Part shown: positions 11,323 through 21,872 of the stretch, in pieces
Numbering within the stretch: the stretch's first letter is position 1
Layout: each line of letters starts with the position of its first letter
Origin: Takashimella koratensis
Lineage: Eukaryota; Basidiomycota; Tremellomycetes; Trichosporonales; Tetragoniomycetaceae
DNA: 64,000 bases
Direction of reading: 5' to 3'
Assembly: GCA_003116875.1 (NCBI GenBank)
Contig: BCKT01000004.1
Location: 518,201-582,200 of the forward strand
Position numbers and translations under genes: made by a program
Notes under the pieces: model-generated
What the model saw: only the letters and a program-made list of their open reading frames with translations
What the model was told of the DNA's origin: nothing
Databases searched by the model: none

Positions 11323-12182
11323 GCTACAGGATGAGCCTCGGCCTCTTCTTCCGGATGATCCGCTCAGCACTAGTCTGCTCTCCCCGGTCCGCAAAAGGCC
11401 AGTACCAGCGCACGAGTGCAGGCTGTCATACCCTCCCGCGGCGGTCGACTTGAACCGATTCAACTCGACCCGACCCGACTCGACTCAACTGGCGCACGCG
11501 ACTCGCTCAACGGACGACGATCCTTTCATCCCATGGAGCGCTCTAGACCCTCCCTCTCCGCCCCGCTCCCTACACGCATGATCGCCATTCGATCTCCTCC
11601 GCCTCAGCTCCGCCCCGCTCCCCGATCCACGCGTCGATCTACCCCGTGAACCGACCTTTCAACCCTTAGATCGTTGTCGAATCTCCCTGTCGGCTCCACA
11701 CGGCTCTGAACGGCTCTCCTTCCCCAACTCCGCGTTTCAATTACCCTCCATCTCGATCTAGGACCCTCCACGGCTCTCCATGACAGTCCATGACGATCTG
11801 TAACTCCTCCTCGGCCGATTGAACCGACTCTCACACCTTCCCCGGCCTTCGACAACCTTTCATCACCACCTCAACCCACCTCGACCCATCCCAACCCACC
11901 CCAAACCCACTCGGCGAAACTCACCTCCTCGTTCCGCCGACACTCGTCGTCGGCCGATACTCACACTGTTGTTTGGGTGAGATCCTTTTAGGTCATGGAA
12001 ATCGCCAGTTGGAGCGAGGGTAGACGAGTGGAGCAAGTACGCGATGAGACGGGTCTAGAGAGTTCGAGAGGGGTCGATTCGCGGCCCACAAGCGTCACGC
12101 GAGCTCAAGTTGTCGCCGCTGAGGAAGGCGCGCGGTAAGGGAGGTTGAGGAGGTAGAGGAGGTAGACGGGGAGGAGAAAAGG
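11323..12182. other. Upstream region of the Cys-tail gene
   Basis: About 860 bp without a supported gene. It is pyrimidine-rich with recurrent CGACTC/CGACCC motifs around 11450-11500 and 11840-11930. The length and the strong TATA box at its end fit a regulated promoter. Confidence 0.5.
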
Positions 12183-12190
12183 TATAAATA
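12183..12190 (+). promoter_or_regulatory. TATA box of the Cys-tail gene
   Basis: TATAAATA sits in GGTATAAATACC, about 160 bp before the ATG. The leader between them is rich in repeated ACCAAC units up to the start codon, a low-structure leader typical of highly expressed fungal genes. Confidence 0.75.
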
Positions 12191-12350
12191 CCTCACTGGG
12201 AGTGTCGAGTCGTCTTGAGTTTCTCATCACCAACACTCTCTCTTCCATACCAATACCAGTCCCAACCCAACCAAGCTTTACTCAATACATCTTCGAGGTA
12301 TACCTCTACAACACCAACACCAACACCAACTACAACTACAGACAACAACC

Positions 12351-12722
12351 ATGTCCTCCGCCATTGACAATGCTCAGATTCCTCAAGTCCCTGCGCCTGA
12401 TGCCCCCCAGCAGGTTGACGGTGAGTCCCGCCTACCTCGTGCACCTTGTCTCTTCCCCCTTCCTCACTTCCTCTCTTTTCCCTATCTCTCAGCGCTCTAC
12501 GCCACACACCGCACACCTCCTTGCCCAACAATGAACTTTACTAACCCCCCGCCTGCAGCCCAAGTCCCTCCCGGCCAACCCGAGGGAACCGACGCCAACG
12601 TCAACGCCGCCGCCGGCACCAACGGCGACATGGCCAACGATGCCACTCGCGCTGCGACCCCTGCGGCGGGCTGCGCCGGCGGCGCATGCGACCAGACCGG
12701 GAAAGGCAACTGCGCCTGTTGA
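12351..12722 (+). CDS. Small acidic/Ala-rich protein with Cys-rich tail, metallothionein-like
   Basis: Exon 1 (12351-12420) and exon 2 (12559-12722) flank a 138-nt intron with GTGAGT donor and CTGCAG acceptor. The product is about 77 residues: MSSAIDNAQIPQVPAPDAPQ, a middle rich in Ala, Asn, Gly and Pro, then a tail with four cysteines (CAGGACDQTGKGNCAC). I do not recognise a named family. The C-x4-C-x7-C-x-C tail resembles metal-thiolate clusters of small fungal metallothioneins, but four cysteines is few. There is no signal peptide, so it should be cytosolic. The strong TATA box and unstructured leader suggest abundant or inducible expression. A redox- or metal-linked role is inference only. 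Confidence 0.7.
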   Translation: MSSAIDNAQIPQVPAPDAPQQVDGESRLPRAPCLFPLPHFLSFPYLSALYATHRTPPCPTMNFTNPPPAAQVPPGQPEGTDANVNAAAGTNGDMANDATRAATPAAGCAGGACDQTGKGNCAC

Positions 12723-12732
12723 TCTGGGTCTC

Positions 12733-12779
12733 GACTCATGACCCATGACTCATGACCCATGACTCATGACCCATGACCC
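12733..12779 (+). repeat. 14-bp tandem repeat carrying ATGACTCAT palindromes
   Basis: A 14-bp unit (ACTCATGACCCATG) repeats about 3.3 times directly after the stop codon of the Cys-tail gene. Two perfect ATGACTCAT sites lie at 12745-12753 and 12759-12767. This palindrome is the consensus for Gcn4/AP-1 bZIP factors. Confidence 0.85.
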
Positions 12780-13849
12780 TTGCTCATGCCTGCGTCACGG
12801 TGTCCGCCTGACCTCTTCGCCTCGCTCTTCGTCCGACCTCCACGCCTCGACTCCGTATCCCCCTCTCATCCGACTTCCCAATCATCTTGACAATGCCAAC
12901 AATCGCTAGCGAATAAGGTATCGATCTTCCCATTGTGCCTTCTCGCTCAATCATCACCGAACCCAACCTCGACCGTGACCGACCACTACTACCTCGCAAT
13001 AGTCGCCGTCGTCATCGTCATCGTCGGTGTCGATAACACGTTCCGCATTCGTCACTCCCCACCCAATCCTTATGCTCACCGAGTCTCCGTCACTTGTTCT
13101 AAACACCCACATGTGCATTGTACCCTCACTTGTTTCTTATTCCGTTCCCTTCCAACTCTGTAGCCTATGAGTTAACCTTTGCGTCAAGTAGAGTAGAAAG
13201 TCACTTGAAAGTGAAAAGGGGACGAACGCCCTTGTTACTTGTCTCTCTCTACTTTGACCAAGATGCATGGCTGTGGAGTGTGGGACCAAGTTGATCGAGT
13301 CAAATCTCTGATAGTGCGAGATGGCAAGGCAGAGGAAATGGGTCGAAGAGCGGAACAGCGAGGTAGCGAGATATGAGAAGTAGCGGGAAATGACGGATCA
13401 GTGGGACGACAGTTGCTTGTTGATATAGTGAGAGGTGAAAGGTGAGAGAAGAGGATTGATCCGATTTGGAGATTCAGGGATGGAGCCATGATGAAAGGAG
13501 AGAGAGAGTATGTTGACTTCACGCTGGTCTCTGAAGAGGTTAGCTGTTCACTGACTGCGCTTCGCACTGGGAGGTGATCACAATGAAGGTAGTGCTCATC
13601 GTGATAGCTCAACACGGCTCGACAATCACAGCGCAATGCACAGTCAATCCCAGTCCGGGCGGGTTAGTACGAACACCCATCACCCGCTCTTTGCCTACAC
13701 CGACGCCCAATCGCCGCACCCGCGTCGCCTGTCCTCTTCCCCTCTTCCCATCTTACCCTCTTCCCCTCTTCCCCACTTTCTCCACAGACGAAGCAGTTAT
13801 GCAAATTTGAAGAAAAGAAACTCCCAGTTTTCACATGCGTTATTCTAGA
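12780..13849. other. Convergent intergenic region
   Basis: This separates the 3' ends of the Cys-tail gene and COX6. Neither strand shows a frame with family similarity or good splice structure. It presumably contains the two 3' UTRs; otherwise I see nothing. Confidence 0.5.
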
Positions 13850-14778
13850 TTAAAGCGGGTAAAGCTCTTCCTTGGTCTGGACGCCTATGAGGTGTTAGCA
13901 ATGTTCCAATTGACAGAATCAGAAGGATGTCTATTTTTGCTCTCCTCTCTCTGTATGTCTGGGCTCTGGGCCGTTGAAGAGGTGAAAGGTGGCGCCTTTT
14001 GCCCTTGGGCTTGGCGTGGGGGTTGACGCCCCCACATATACCTCCCTCACGCTCTTCAACTCTCGTCCCTGCCGACCCTGCCGGACTTTCCCCAACACTC
14101 GACCTCGACACTCTCTTAACCCGATCCCCATTCCATCCTCTGTTCATCCACCTTCCCCTCCCCTCGTACCAAACCCAGATCCACGACCAAACCATCACTC
14201 ACCAAGCTCCTCAATGACGGGCTTGAGTTCAGCGATGTAAGCCTCGTACTGTCCCTTATTCTCAACTTTCTCCTTGACTCCCTCAAGGATCCTGACGGCG
14301 GTCGCGTAATCATTGACCTTGCGAGAAGCACGAAGAGCCGCTTCAATCACAGATGTCGTAGGGACCAAATCGTATGCGAAGCAGTTGTTGAGACCTCGCT
14401 GAAGTTCAAAGAGATCGGTCACTTGAGAGAAGAAAGTCGCGTAACGATCGTTGAAGGATTCAAAGGATTCCGTCTCGTGTGCGTGCGCACCGCCAGAAGC
14501 GAATCGGGCACCTAGGCGGAGGTCAGTGAGGAGGTTGGGGAGAGGGGAGAGGGGGTGGGAGGAGGGGATGGGGAGAGGGGGTGGGAGGAGGGGATGGGGA
14601 GAGGGGGTGGGAGGAGGGGATGGGGAGAGTCGGATGGGTCAAGGAGTGGGGGGAAGGTCGACTAGGCTCTATTCGACAACTCGAGGCAGAGACACGTACC
14701 GGACAAAGCGGCGGGGCGGGCAGCGACCGACATGACGGGTCGGGCGCGGAGGACAGAGCGAGAGACGGTCGAGAGCAT
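13850..14778 (-). CDS. COX6: Cytochrome c oxidase subunit (yeast Cox6, animal COX5A)
   Basis: Three exons (14778-14700, 14511-14203, 13884-13850) give about 140 residues. Exon 1 encodes MLSTVSRSVLRARPVMSVAA, an Arg/Ser-rich mitochondrial presequence. Exon 2 has the family core: FESFNDRYATFFSQ, LFELQRGLNNCFAYDLVP, VIEAALRASRKVNDYATAVR, then ILEGVKEKVENKGQYEAY. Exon 3 is only 35 nt and adds GVQTKEELYPL before TAA, matching the conserved end of the family. The protein is a nuclear-encoded subunit of respiratory complex IV on the matrix side of the inner membrane. Intron 1 (14512-14699) contains a 26-bp minisatellite; intron 2 is 318 nt. Length and motifs fit the family fully. Confidence 0.94.
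14549..14629. repeat. 26-bp G-tract minisatellite in COX6 intron 1
   Basis: Three copies of a 26-bp unit with runs GGGGG, GGG, GGGG and GGGG occur at an exact 26-bp period (unit landmarks at 14551, 14577, 14603). The plus strand is G-rich, so the COX6 transcript is C-rich here and the template strand carries potential quadruplex runs. Confidence 0.88.
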
Positions 14779-15195
14779 GATGACGGGCTCGGGGTCAAGG
14801 ATGAGAAGGGAGTAGGTCGTGGTTGGTGGTGAGGTGGTGGAGAGAGGGAGATGGCAGACGGTGAAAAGTAGTGCACCTCAACCCTTCCGTGAAAACCCGA
14901 ACGTTGATTCGACGGAACCAATCGTCGTGGCAATTTTATTTCATTTTATTTTTCACTTTCCCCCATTTCCCCACCGTACAGCCCGTTGGGAGAAAATAGG
15001 TCCAGTACATAGGAGGATTACGTAATGAGCAGTGACGGATGGAATTGCTCATGACCGTGGCACTAGAAATGCATTGACCATCTGGGTATCTATCTGTCTG
15101 GGCGCCAGGACCCAGGACCCAGGACCTAGAACCTCGCGGTCGACTCTCATCGACTCTCAACTACTATGCTAAGGAGATACAAACATCTCTCGCAA
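14779..15195. other. COX6 upstream / BUD13 downstream region
   Basis: About 420 bp between two minus-strand genes. It should contain the COX6 promoter and the BUD13 3' UTR. It is AT-richer around 14930-14960; no additional gene is seen. Confidence 0.5.
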
Positions 15196-17045
15196 TCATA
15201 AATCCTCAACGTCCATTTGGTTCCCTTCGTACACCCGCCTGGCAGCTGCGTTCTGATACGCAAAGTACTTCTTCTCGAATCCTGTCGATCGGTCTGTGGT
15301 GGAGTAGCAAGAGCATTAGCGACTCGTCTTGGTACGGGGTAGAGCGTGAGGTAAAGAAGCGGTAAGAGAATAAAACGCAGGGTGGGATTAGGGTGAGATA
15401 GAGAGAGAGGTACAGGGGGGAGGAAGAGGGAGGGGGAGAGGGATAGCGAGACAGTAAAAGAACCTACCAACGCCGTCCCATCGGTATCCCGGGACGATAT
15501 GGAACCTGTTAGGCGGGTACGCTCCCTGATACGTTGGCCATCTCGGTCCTTTCTTCTTCTTCTGCGTCTGTGTCCGTCGAGCAAGATGACAGATCAGGTA
15601 CAGGTCGGGTTGAGAGGTATATGCAAGAGGCAAGATACGTCAGCGACAGTACCCGAGATAGAATAATGTGCGAAAGGAGAAAGTGTTGAGAGAATTCACA
15701 GCATACACTCACCGTGGTAAAGTTTGCAGCAGGGTCGTTCCATCGTTCAACCTCGCGCATCTCGGCGTTCATCCTTGCGTCATCGGCGTATCTATGACAA
15801 TGTTAGCGCTAGCCCTTGTTCTCCTTAGTTCTGACCCATCATCACTGCCTAATCTCTTTCCTCTTGTACACATCTCTCTCCACCCCCTTCTCCTGCGCCG
15901 CCGACTCCCCTATTCTCTCACCCGATCTCGCCATGTCGAACCCAGACTTACCTAGCCACATCCCTACTAGCCATATCCACCTCCTCTCTCTCCCTCTCTG
16001 CTCTATTACCTCTCTGAACCAAGCCTTTACTCCATTCCTTCTTCTCAGCTTCTTTCCTCCTCTCCTCCTCGGCCTCTCTCCTCGCCTCCGCTCTCAGCTG
16101 CTCAAGGTCAACCACCCGTCCGCTCGCATCACGGTGTACTGTTGAGCCCTGGTCGGGGGGTGGAGAAGGAGATCGGCCTGCGCGGGCTTCGGATTCAAGG
16201 CGTTCACGCTCAGCGACTTCAGCAGCGAGGTCAGCGGCGCGACGAAGTCCGCCTCGCCGTTTTTTAGGCGCGGGCGCAGACTCGCTCGATTCGGCAAGTG
16301 GGGGATTAGAAGAGCCAGAGGGTTCGGAGGGGTCGGAGGGATCGAGAGGCTCGGTCTTGACGGAACCTAGCACAGGAAGGGCTGAAGATCCAACAGTCGC
16401 CCAGGCTGATTTGCCTTTTTGGAAGGTAGCAATGTCTTTGCCGACGACTAGAAGGCGTGTCAGTGTGGTTCATGAAAAGAGATGGCAGGAGTTAAGAGAG
16501 AGGGAATTAAGATCAGGTGTCAGGTATGTGCAGGGGCAGGAGTAATGAGAGATTTGCAGTTGAGACAAGATACTGTCAGATTCCATGAACCCAAACTCAC
16601 CTGGTGCGTCCTCCCCCTCGTCATCATCATCCCCCATCACCCTCTCATCCTCATCAACAATCATTCCCCTTCCGCCCACACCGCCCACATTGCCCGCACC
16701 GCTCGGCCCAGCCTCAACTCTTCCTCCGGCATAGTCATCGTATTCCTCCCGCTTGACCTTCTTCCGTCGCTTCTTCATCGTTCCGTCCATAGACGAGCGA
16801 GCGAGGATCGCGTCGGCTTTAGGGCCGGACATGTAGCTACAAAGTGAGTCAGTAAAAAATTGTAAATGAGATGTGGGATTTTTGGGAATTGGGGTAAGAG
16901 GAGATGTAGAAGGGGGACGGGAAAAGGGAGGGCGGAGGGAAGAGGGATAGGAAGAGAAGGAGAGATGGGGCAGGCAAAAGTCGATGAGCTGGTTAAAGAG
17001 AGACTCTACTCACTTGGCGGCGAGGTACGCCTTGAGGTCGGACAT
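15196..17045 (-). CDS. BUD13: Pre-mRNA splicing factor Bud13/Cwc26
   Basis: Exon 1 (17045-17014) encodes [10 protein letters not shown], and the next exon continues [15 protein letters not shown], the conserved Bud13 N-terminus. A charged, disordered middle follows ([18 protein letters not shown], then [10 protein letters not shown], then [19 protein letters not shown]). The C-terminal block is diagnostic across three exons: [43 protein letters not shown], then [20 protein letters not shown], ending MDVEDL with TGA. Bud13 is part of the RES complex (with Pml1 and Snu17) that binds the spliceosome and promotes efficient splicing and nuclear pre-mRNA retention. In a genome this intron-rich it is expected to be important. 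At least six exons; the middle junctions are approximate. Confidence 0.94.
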
Positions 17046-17644
17046 GGTGGGATCGACCAAGAAGGCGAGTGGGCGATGGAAGAGTAGACAATGGACAAGT
17101 TATCAACCGAGTGGATCGTTGAAAACTCTAAAGATGAAGATGAGCCGGTCGGCGTGTCGGGTGGGGGTTTTGCCACCTACTTGCACGAGATCACGCAATT
17201 AGGAAAAATTAGAACAGCCTTCGAGCCCCTAATCCTCTCGCACATGGAATTAGCCTTGCGATTAGCCCTTCCCACAAATCCTAATCCCTGTGGACCCTGA
17301 ATGCCTCTCGCCATGTCCTTTTCTTCTTTGCGACCGACCACTGACCACTGACACCAACTTTGACTTTATTCTCCCTCTCCTTCTCGTCTCCATCCATCCT
17401 CCCCTCTTGTCTCTCCTCTCTCATCTCTCTTCTCTCGATACCCGTCTCCTTTCTTCTCTGAGGACACTCACCATCTCCTGCCCTCCTTCTTCCGCATACT
17501 TTTCCTTCCACCTACTCCACACCTCTGTCTTTCCGTCTCTTTTTTCCCCCCTCATTTCCCACTTTCTTTTCCTTTTTCCCCGCCTCCCTTACTCCCTCCC
17601 TCTCCTTCCACTCTCCCTCACCCTCGCCTACACCCGAACCCAGA
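17046..17644. promoter_or_regulatory. Divergent BUD13/NOT4 promoter region
   Basis: About 600 bp between two divergent starts. From 17340 to 17640 the plus strand is strongly CT-rich, a typical fungal leader. No TATA box was recognised. Confidence 0.55.
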
Positions 17645-20600
17645 ATGCCGCAGCCGATCCACCCGCTGCCTGTCAACCCGACGACGGGGCAACAGCCGCT
17701 CGCGATGCTTCGGAACGCCGTGGCCGGCCCGCCACCCGCGACCTCGGCAGGCGGAGGAGGTGTCAGTCGCGACGTTCTCAAGGGGCTGCAAGATGTCGCG
17801 TGGAGCGATGACGAGGTGAGTTTGACCTACCCAGCTACACCACTTTACCCTTTAGACCTTGGCATGGCTTCCTCTCCCTTCTTCCCACTCTACTGTTTTC
17901 ATTATCGCGGCCGGTGCTGCTCTGCCCGCTCTGCGTCGCCGCCGTCGCGAGCGTTATTCGTCGGCAGCGCTCGGCCCGCCGGCCAGTCTGCTCCGACGCG
18001 ACAAGCTCTCCCAGCCTCATGAACACTCTCTCATGTCCGGAACATAGCTGATCATGGACACAGGACGACCCCGATTGCATGGTATGTGCCGAGCCTCTCG
18101 ACTTGTCAGATCAGAACTTCAAGCCGTGTCAATGCGGCATGCAGGTGAGTTTCAAAGTTCTATTTCTTCCACTTTCCTGCTGAGTCAACCAACGCCTGGC
18201 TACGACGCATCCCCGAGCTACCCTACTTCGTCCCTCATCCTGGGCCTCCCCGCTCTGCTTGATCTCCCTTCCTCTCGCGCTCGTGCTGACGCTCCGTGAT
18301 TCTGCCCATCCCCCATTACTCGCCTCACGCCCCAACCTCGAATTCACCAACCTCCTTGCACCCTTCATCACCCCACGACACAGATCTGTCAATTCTGTTA
18401 CAACAAACTCCTCCACGACGACCCGCGGTGTCCAGGCTGCCGACGACCATATGACGCAAGCACCGTCGTCTTCCAACCTGTCGACTTTGACGAGTGCGTG
18501 GTGCATGATTCAGCCGACTGAGAGTGATACTGACTATTCTAGGGTCCGACGAGTCAAGGAGAAAAAGACGAAGCGTGCAAAAGTCATCAAGCAGCTAGAA
18601 GGGATGGGCCGGCGGCATCTTCTAGGTACCCGGATTGTCATGAAGAACTCGGTGTACATCGTCGGCATGCGGATCCCAGGTCCAGGCGGTGACGAGGTGA
18701 GTCTTGTCCCTGGTGTCTCAACAGCGTCAGCTTGTCTTTTGCCGAGCTAACACCTCCAGTCCACGTCCATCTTGAGATCCAACGACTACTTTGGGCAGTA
18801 CGGCAAAGTCGCAAAGATCTACCTTCGCGACCGTGCCGCTCTATCCTCCACCTCTGTCGCCCCTATATTTTCCCCCTCCTCACCCGACGCTTCGTCCTCT
18901 GCGACATCGACAGGTATCTACATCATCTACATCCGGCGAGAAGATGCGGCGCGCGCCATCTCTGCTCTCGATGGGATCCCAGCTCCCCAGGGCCCACCGG
19001 GGCAGATCTTGCGAGCATCGTACGGGGCAACGCGGTACTGCGACTCGTTCTTGCGAGGTGTCAAGTGCGATAATTTGAATTGCCAGAACTTGCACGAGTG
19101 GGGTGGCGAGGGTGACTGTTTCACCAAAAACGATTTGGATACTGCGTGAGTGTATGATCAAGGAGGTTGAGATCCTAACTAGGTTCTCGGTAAGAGACTT
19201 TGCTGACATTGCGCAGATTGACGCGGCCAGCAGAGTATGATGCGCGGCAGAAGCAGGCGACGATCCAGGCCGCTCCTCCGCCATTATCGCAGAAATCCAT
19301 TTGGCCTAAACCGTCGGCAGAAGAAGTTGATTGTGAGTTGTATCCGGGCACGTTCCAGCTAGAGACCACCACCTTACCCCTATCAGCGTCGGCACTTCCG
19401 CGAACCGCCAACTGGGGGATGCGACCGATGTCTACCTCTGCGACCGCGACGACATCAGCTTCTGGCCGACCTGGATCTTCGTCCTCGACCTCCTCGTCCA
19501 CTCGGATGCAACCTGTCGGTGCTGCTCGCCCTACAAAGGTTATGAGCAACCTCATTCCCCTTGGCAGCAGCCGGACGGCGTCGGGTAGCCAGCCTACGCC
19601 CACTGTTAGCCAGAGCCACGCGGCCGCGTTCCCTCTTCCAACCCCTTCACCGGTCCAGGTCCACCAGGTCAAGGAGAAGAAGGAGAAGAAGAGCAGCGGC
19701 GGTTTGGCGATGACGCGCGGCCGGAGTGGGAGCTCGACGATCAGCTCAAACGCCACGGGAGCAGGGATGTCGAGCGCACAGGCTTCACCGAAGAAGAAGA
19801 TGGCACCCCTCGCCAGGCTGGATGGGAGTGGGGCAGCAGGAGGCGGTACGACGGTTGTGGCTGCTGCTGTATCAGCGGATGCGAACGCACCCAACGAACC
19901 CGAGTTGACGGCGTCGCCAGAGGACGAGAACCCACCAGATCTCGCACCTGCACCGGCACCATCGTCGCCTTTGGATACGACATCTGCTCAACCACTACCC
20001 CCACCTCCACCAGGTATCGCACCACCACCTGGTCTCGGCGATTCCCGACAACATTCCGGCCCATCCCAATCCCAACTTCCCCAATCGCCACAACTTATCG
20101 CCGGACCCTCCTCGCAACCCACTCACGACCCATCCCTCGCTACCTCTCTTCCAACTTCACACCTCCCCTTTCCCCCTGCAGTCTTTTCGTTCCAACTCGA
20201 GACCGAGTACCCTATCCACTCTCCATTCCCGGACTTTGACGACGTCTTCCTTCTCGACAAGATGGACGACTTTGCCTTCTCCCTCAGCCTGGACGACGAC
20301 GAGCTCGCGGCCCGACTCGCCGAGGCGGGTGGGTACGAGCCGGTCCCCTTTGACCCGATGTTTGAGCAGCTGCCCAAGCTTGGAATCGCGTTGGCAGCAC
20401 TTGTGGCTGTCCCGCCTGCTGAGGGGGCGTACAACGGCCCTTTCAGCCCATTTGCGCACTCGGAACCCGTGTCGAGCGGGTCGAGCGACGATCCCTCCGC
20501 CGAAGCGTCGGGGTCGGGATCGGGTTCAGGCGGACTCGGATCTAGCTCTACATTGATGTACCTCGGCGCCGATGCGGGCGGGCACCACGCGCACAACGGG

Positions 20601-21443
20601 CATCTCCCACAGCAGCAGCATCTCCAGCAGTACCTTGACCACGTGAACGCGCACCACCCACAACAAGACGACCTACCCAACGGGATCAACAACGTGAACG
20701 GGAATGCGAACGGGTATGATAGTACCGGTGCTGGGCGGACGACGAGTCGGTTCGAGTTTGCTCGCAGGGGGAGCCTCGCGTCTTCTGCTGGGACAGGTAC
20801 AGCACGGGGTCAGTCGCCCTTCCGCCTTGCATCGAAGGAAGATTGGCGAATGTCTCAGTTGTCGCAGTTGCAGCAGCCTTCACCCCAACTTTCGCCACAA
20901 CAACCCCATGCCCAGCCTCATCCTTCCCAGCACCCACATGCTCACGCTCTCGCCCAGAACCACCACGGCCTCGGTCACGGTCACGTACAGGGACACGGGC
21001 AACAGCTCTCGCATAACCCCAATCTTAACTCCAACCCGCCCCCACCCCCTCCTCCTGATCTGCACGGACACGGCGTCTCTCACCAGATTCAACAGCACCA
21101 TCACCCCCAGCAACAGCAGCAGCAGCAGCACTACGACGACGCGCCGTCTATGCCTCCTGGTTTCGACTGGGACTACGCAGCGTACCGCCAGTCTCAATCC
21201 GGTGCAGGGGGCTCAAACGGTCTTGGTGCTCAACAACAGCAGCAGGCCCAACAGCAACAGCAACAGCAACAGCCGACGGCGCACCAGCAGGCTTTGCAGA
21301 TGCAGTTGCAAGGGCTGGATATAGGCGGGAGGCAGTCGCCAGGTGTCGGAGCCCAGGGACCCGGTTTTTACCAAGGTCCTCAAGGGGTCCCGAGGCAGGG
21401 CGCAGAGGTGTACGGTGGGGTCGGTGGGTACAGGCGGTACTAG
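17645..21443 (+). CDS. NOT4: NOT4/CNOT4 E3 ubiquitin ligase of the CCR4-NOT complex
   Basis: Exons are 17645-17815, 18064-18144, 18384-18493, 18543-18696, 18760-19145 and 19217-21443. The C4C4 RING spans exons 2-3: CMVCAEPLDLSDQNFKPCQC, CQFCYNKLLHDDPRCPGC. Exons 3-4 carry the conserved RRVKEKKTKRAKVIKQLEGM and HLLGTRIVMKNSVYIVGMR. An RRM follows (YFGQYGKVAKIYLRDR, GIYIIYIRREDAARAI), then a CCCH zinc finger (YCDSFLRGVKCDNLNCQNLH). The large last exon is disordered and rich in Pro, Ser, His and Gln, with CAG-type poly-Q tracts near 21110-21135 and 21235-21275, ending GGVGGYRRY. NOT4 ubiquitinates ribosomal and other substrates in co-translational quality control and is part of the deadenylase complex. 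Confidence 0.96.
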
Positions 21444-21872
21444 TGGGCGATATTGAGAAGTCATTACGAAGGAAGGATAGAAGTTGGGTGGGAAAAAGGG
21501 AGGCAAGGAGGTATGGAGGTATGGAGAGAAGGAAGAAACGTCGAATCGCTTTAGTTTAGGCTATAGGCTGCAAGCTAGGTCGAGATCAGCTAGGCTAGCT
21601 CTTGAACCGAGTCACTTATCAAGTCGCCTTGGTCTTGGTGATGTGGACGCGATGAATCCCCGATGCAGCAACGTCTTCTTGCGAGTGATCACTAGTCCAA
21701 GTTATTGATTCTTGACTCTTCCAACGCTTGATTCTTCCAACGCTGTCAGGAGCATGACGAAATATAATTGTCATGAAATTCAACTTCTGACCGTATCTTA
21801 CACTACCTTTGCAAGGCAAGCTACCCAAAGTCACCCAAAAGACGAGCACCATCTATCTTCAACCTTGACATT
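21444..21872. other. Convergent NOT4/GPI14 3' region
   Basis: About 430 bp with the two 3' UTRs. It is AT-richer than coding DNA and contains a short direct repeat of CTTCCAACGCTTGATT type near 21715-21745. No gene is supported. Confidence 0.5.

Noticed and set aside
20123..21197. Minus-strand frames opposite NOT4
   Set aside because: Leu and Val runs are shadows of CAG poly-Q tracts of NOT4.
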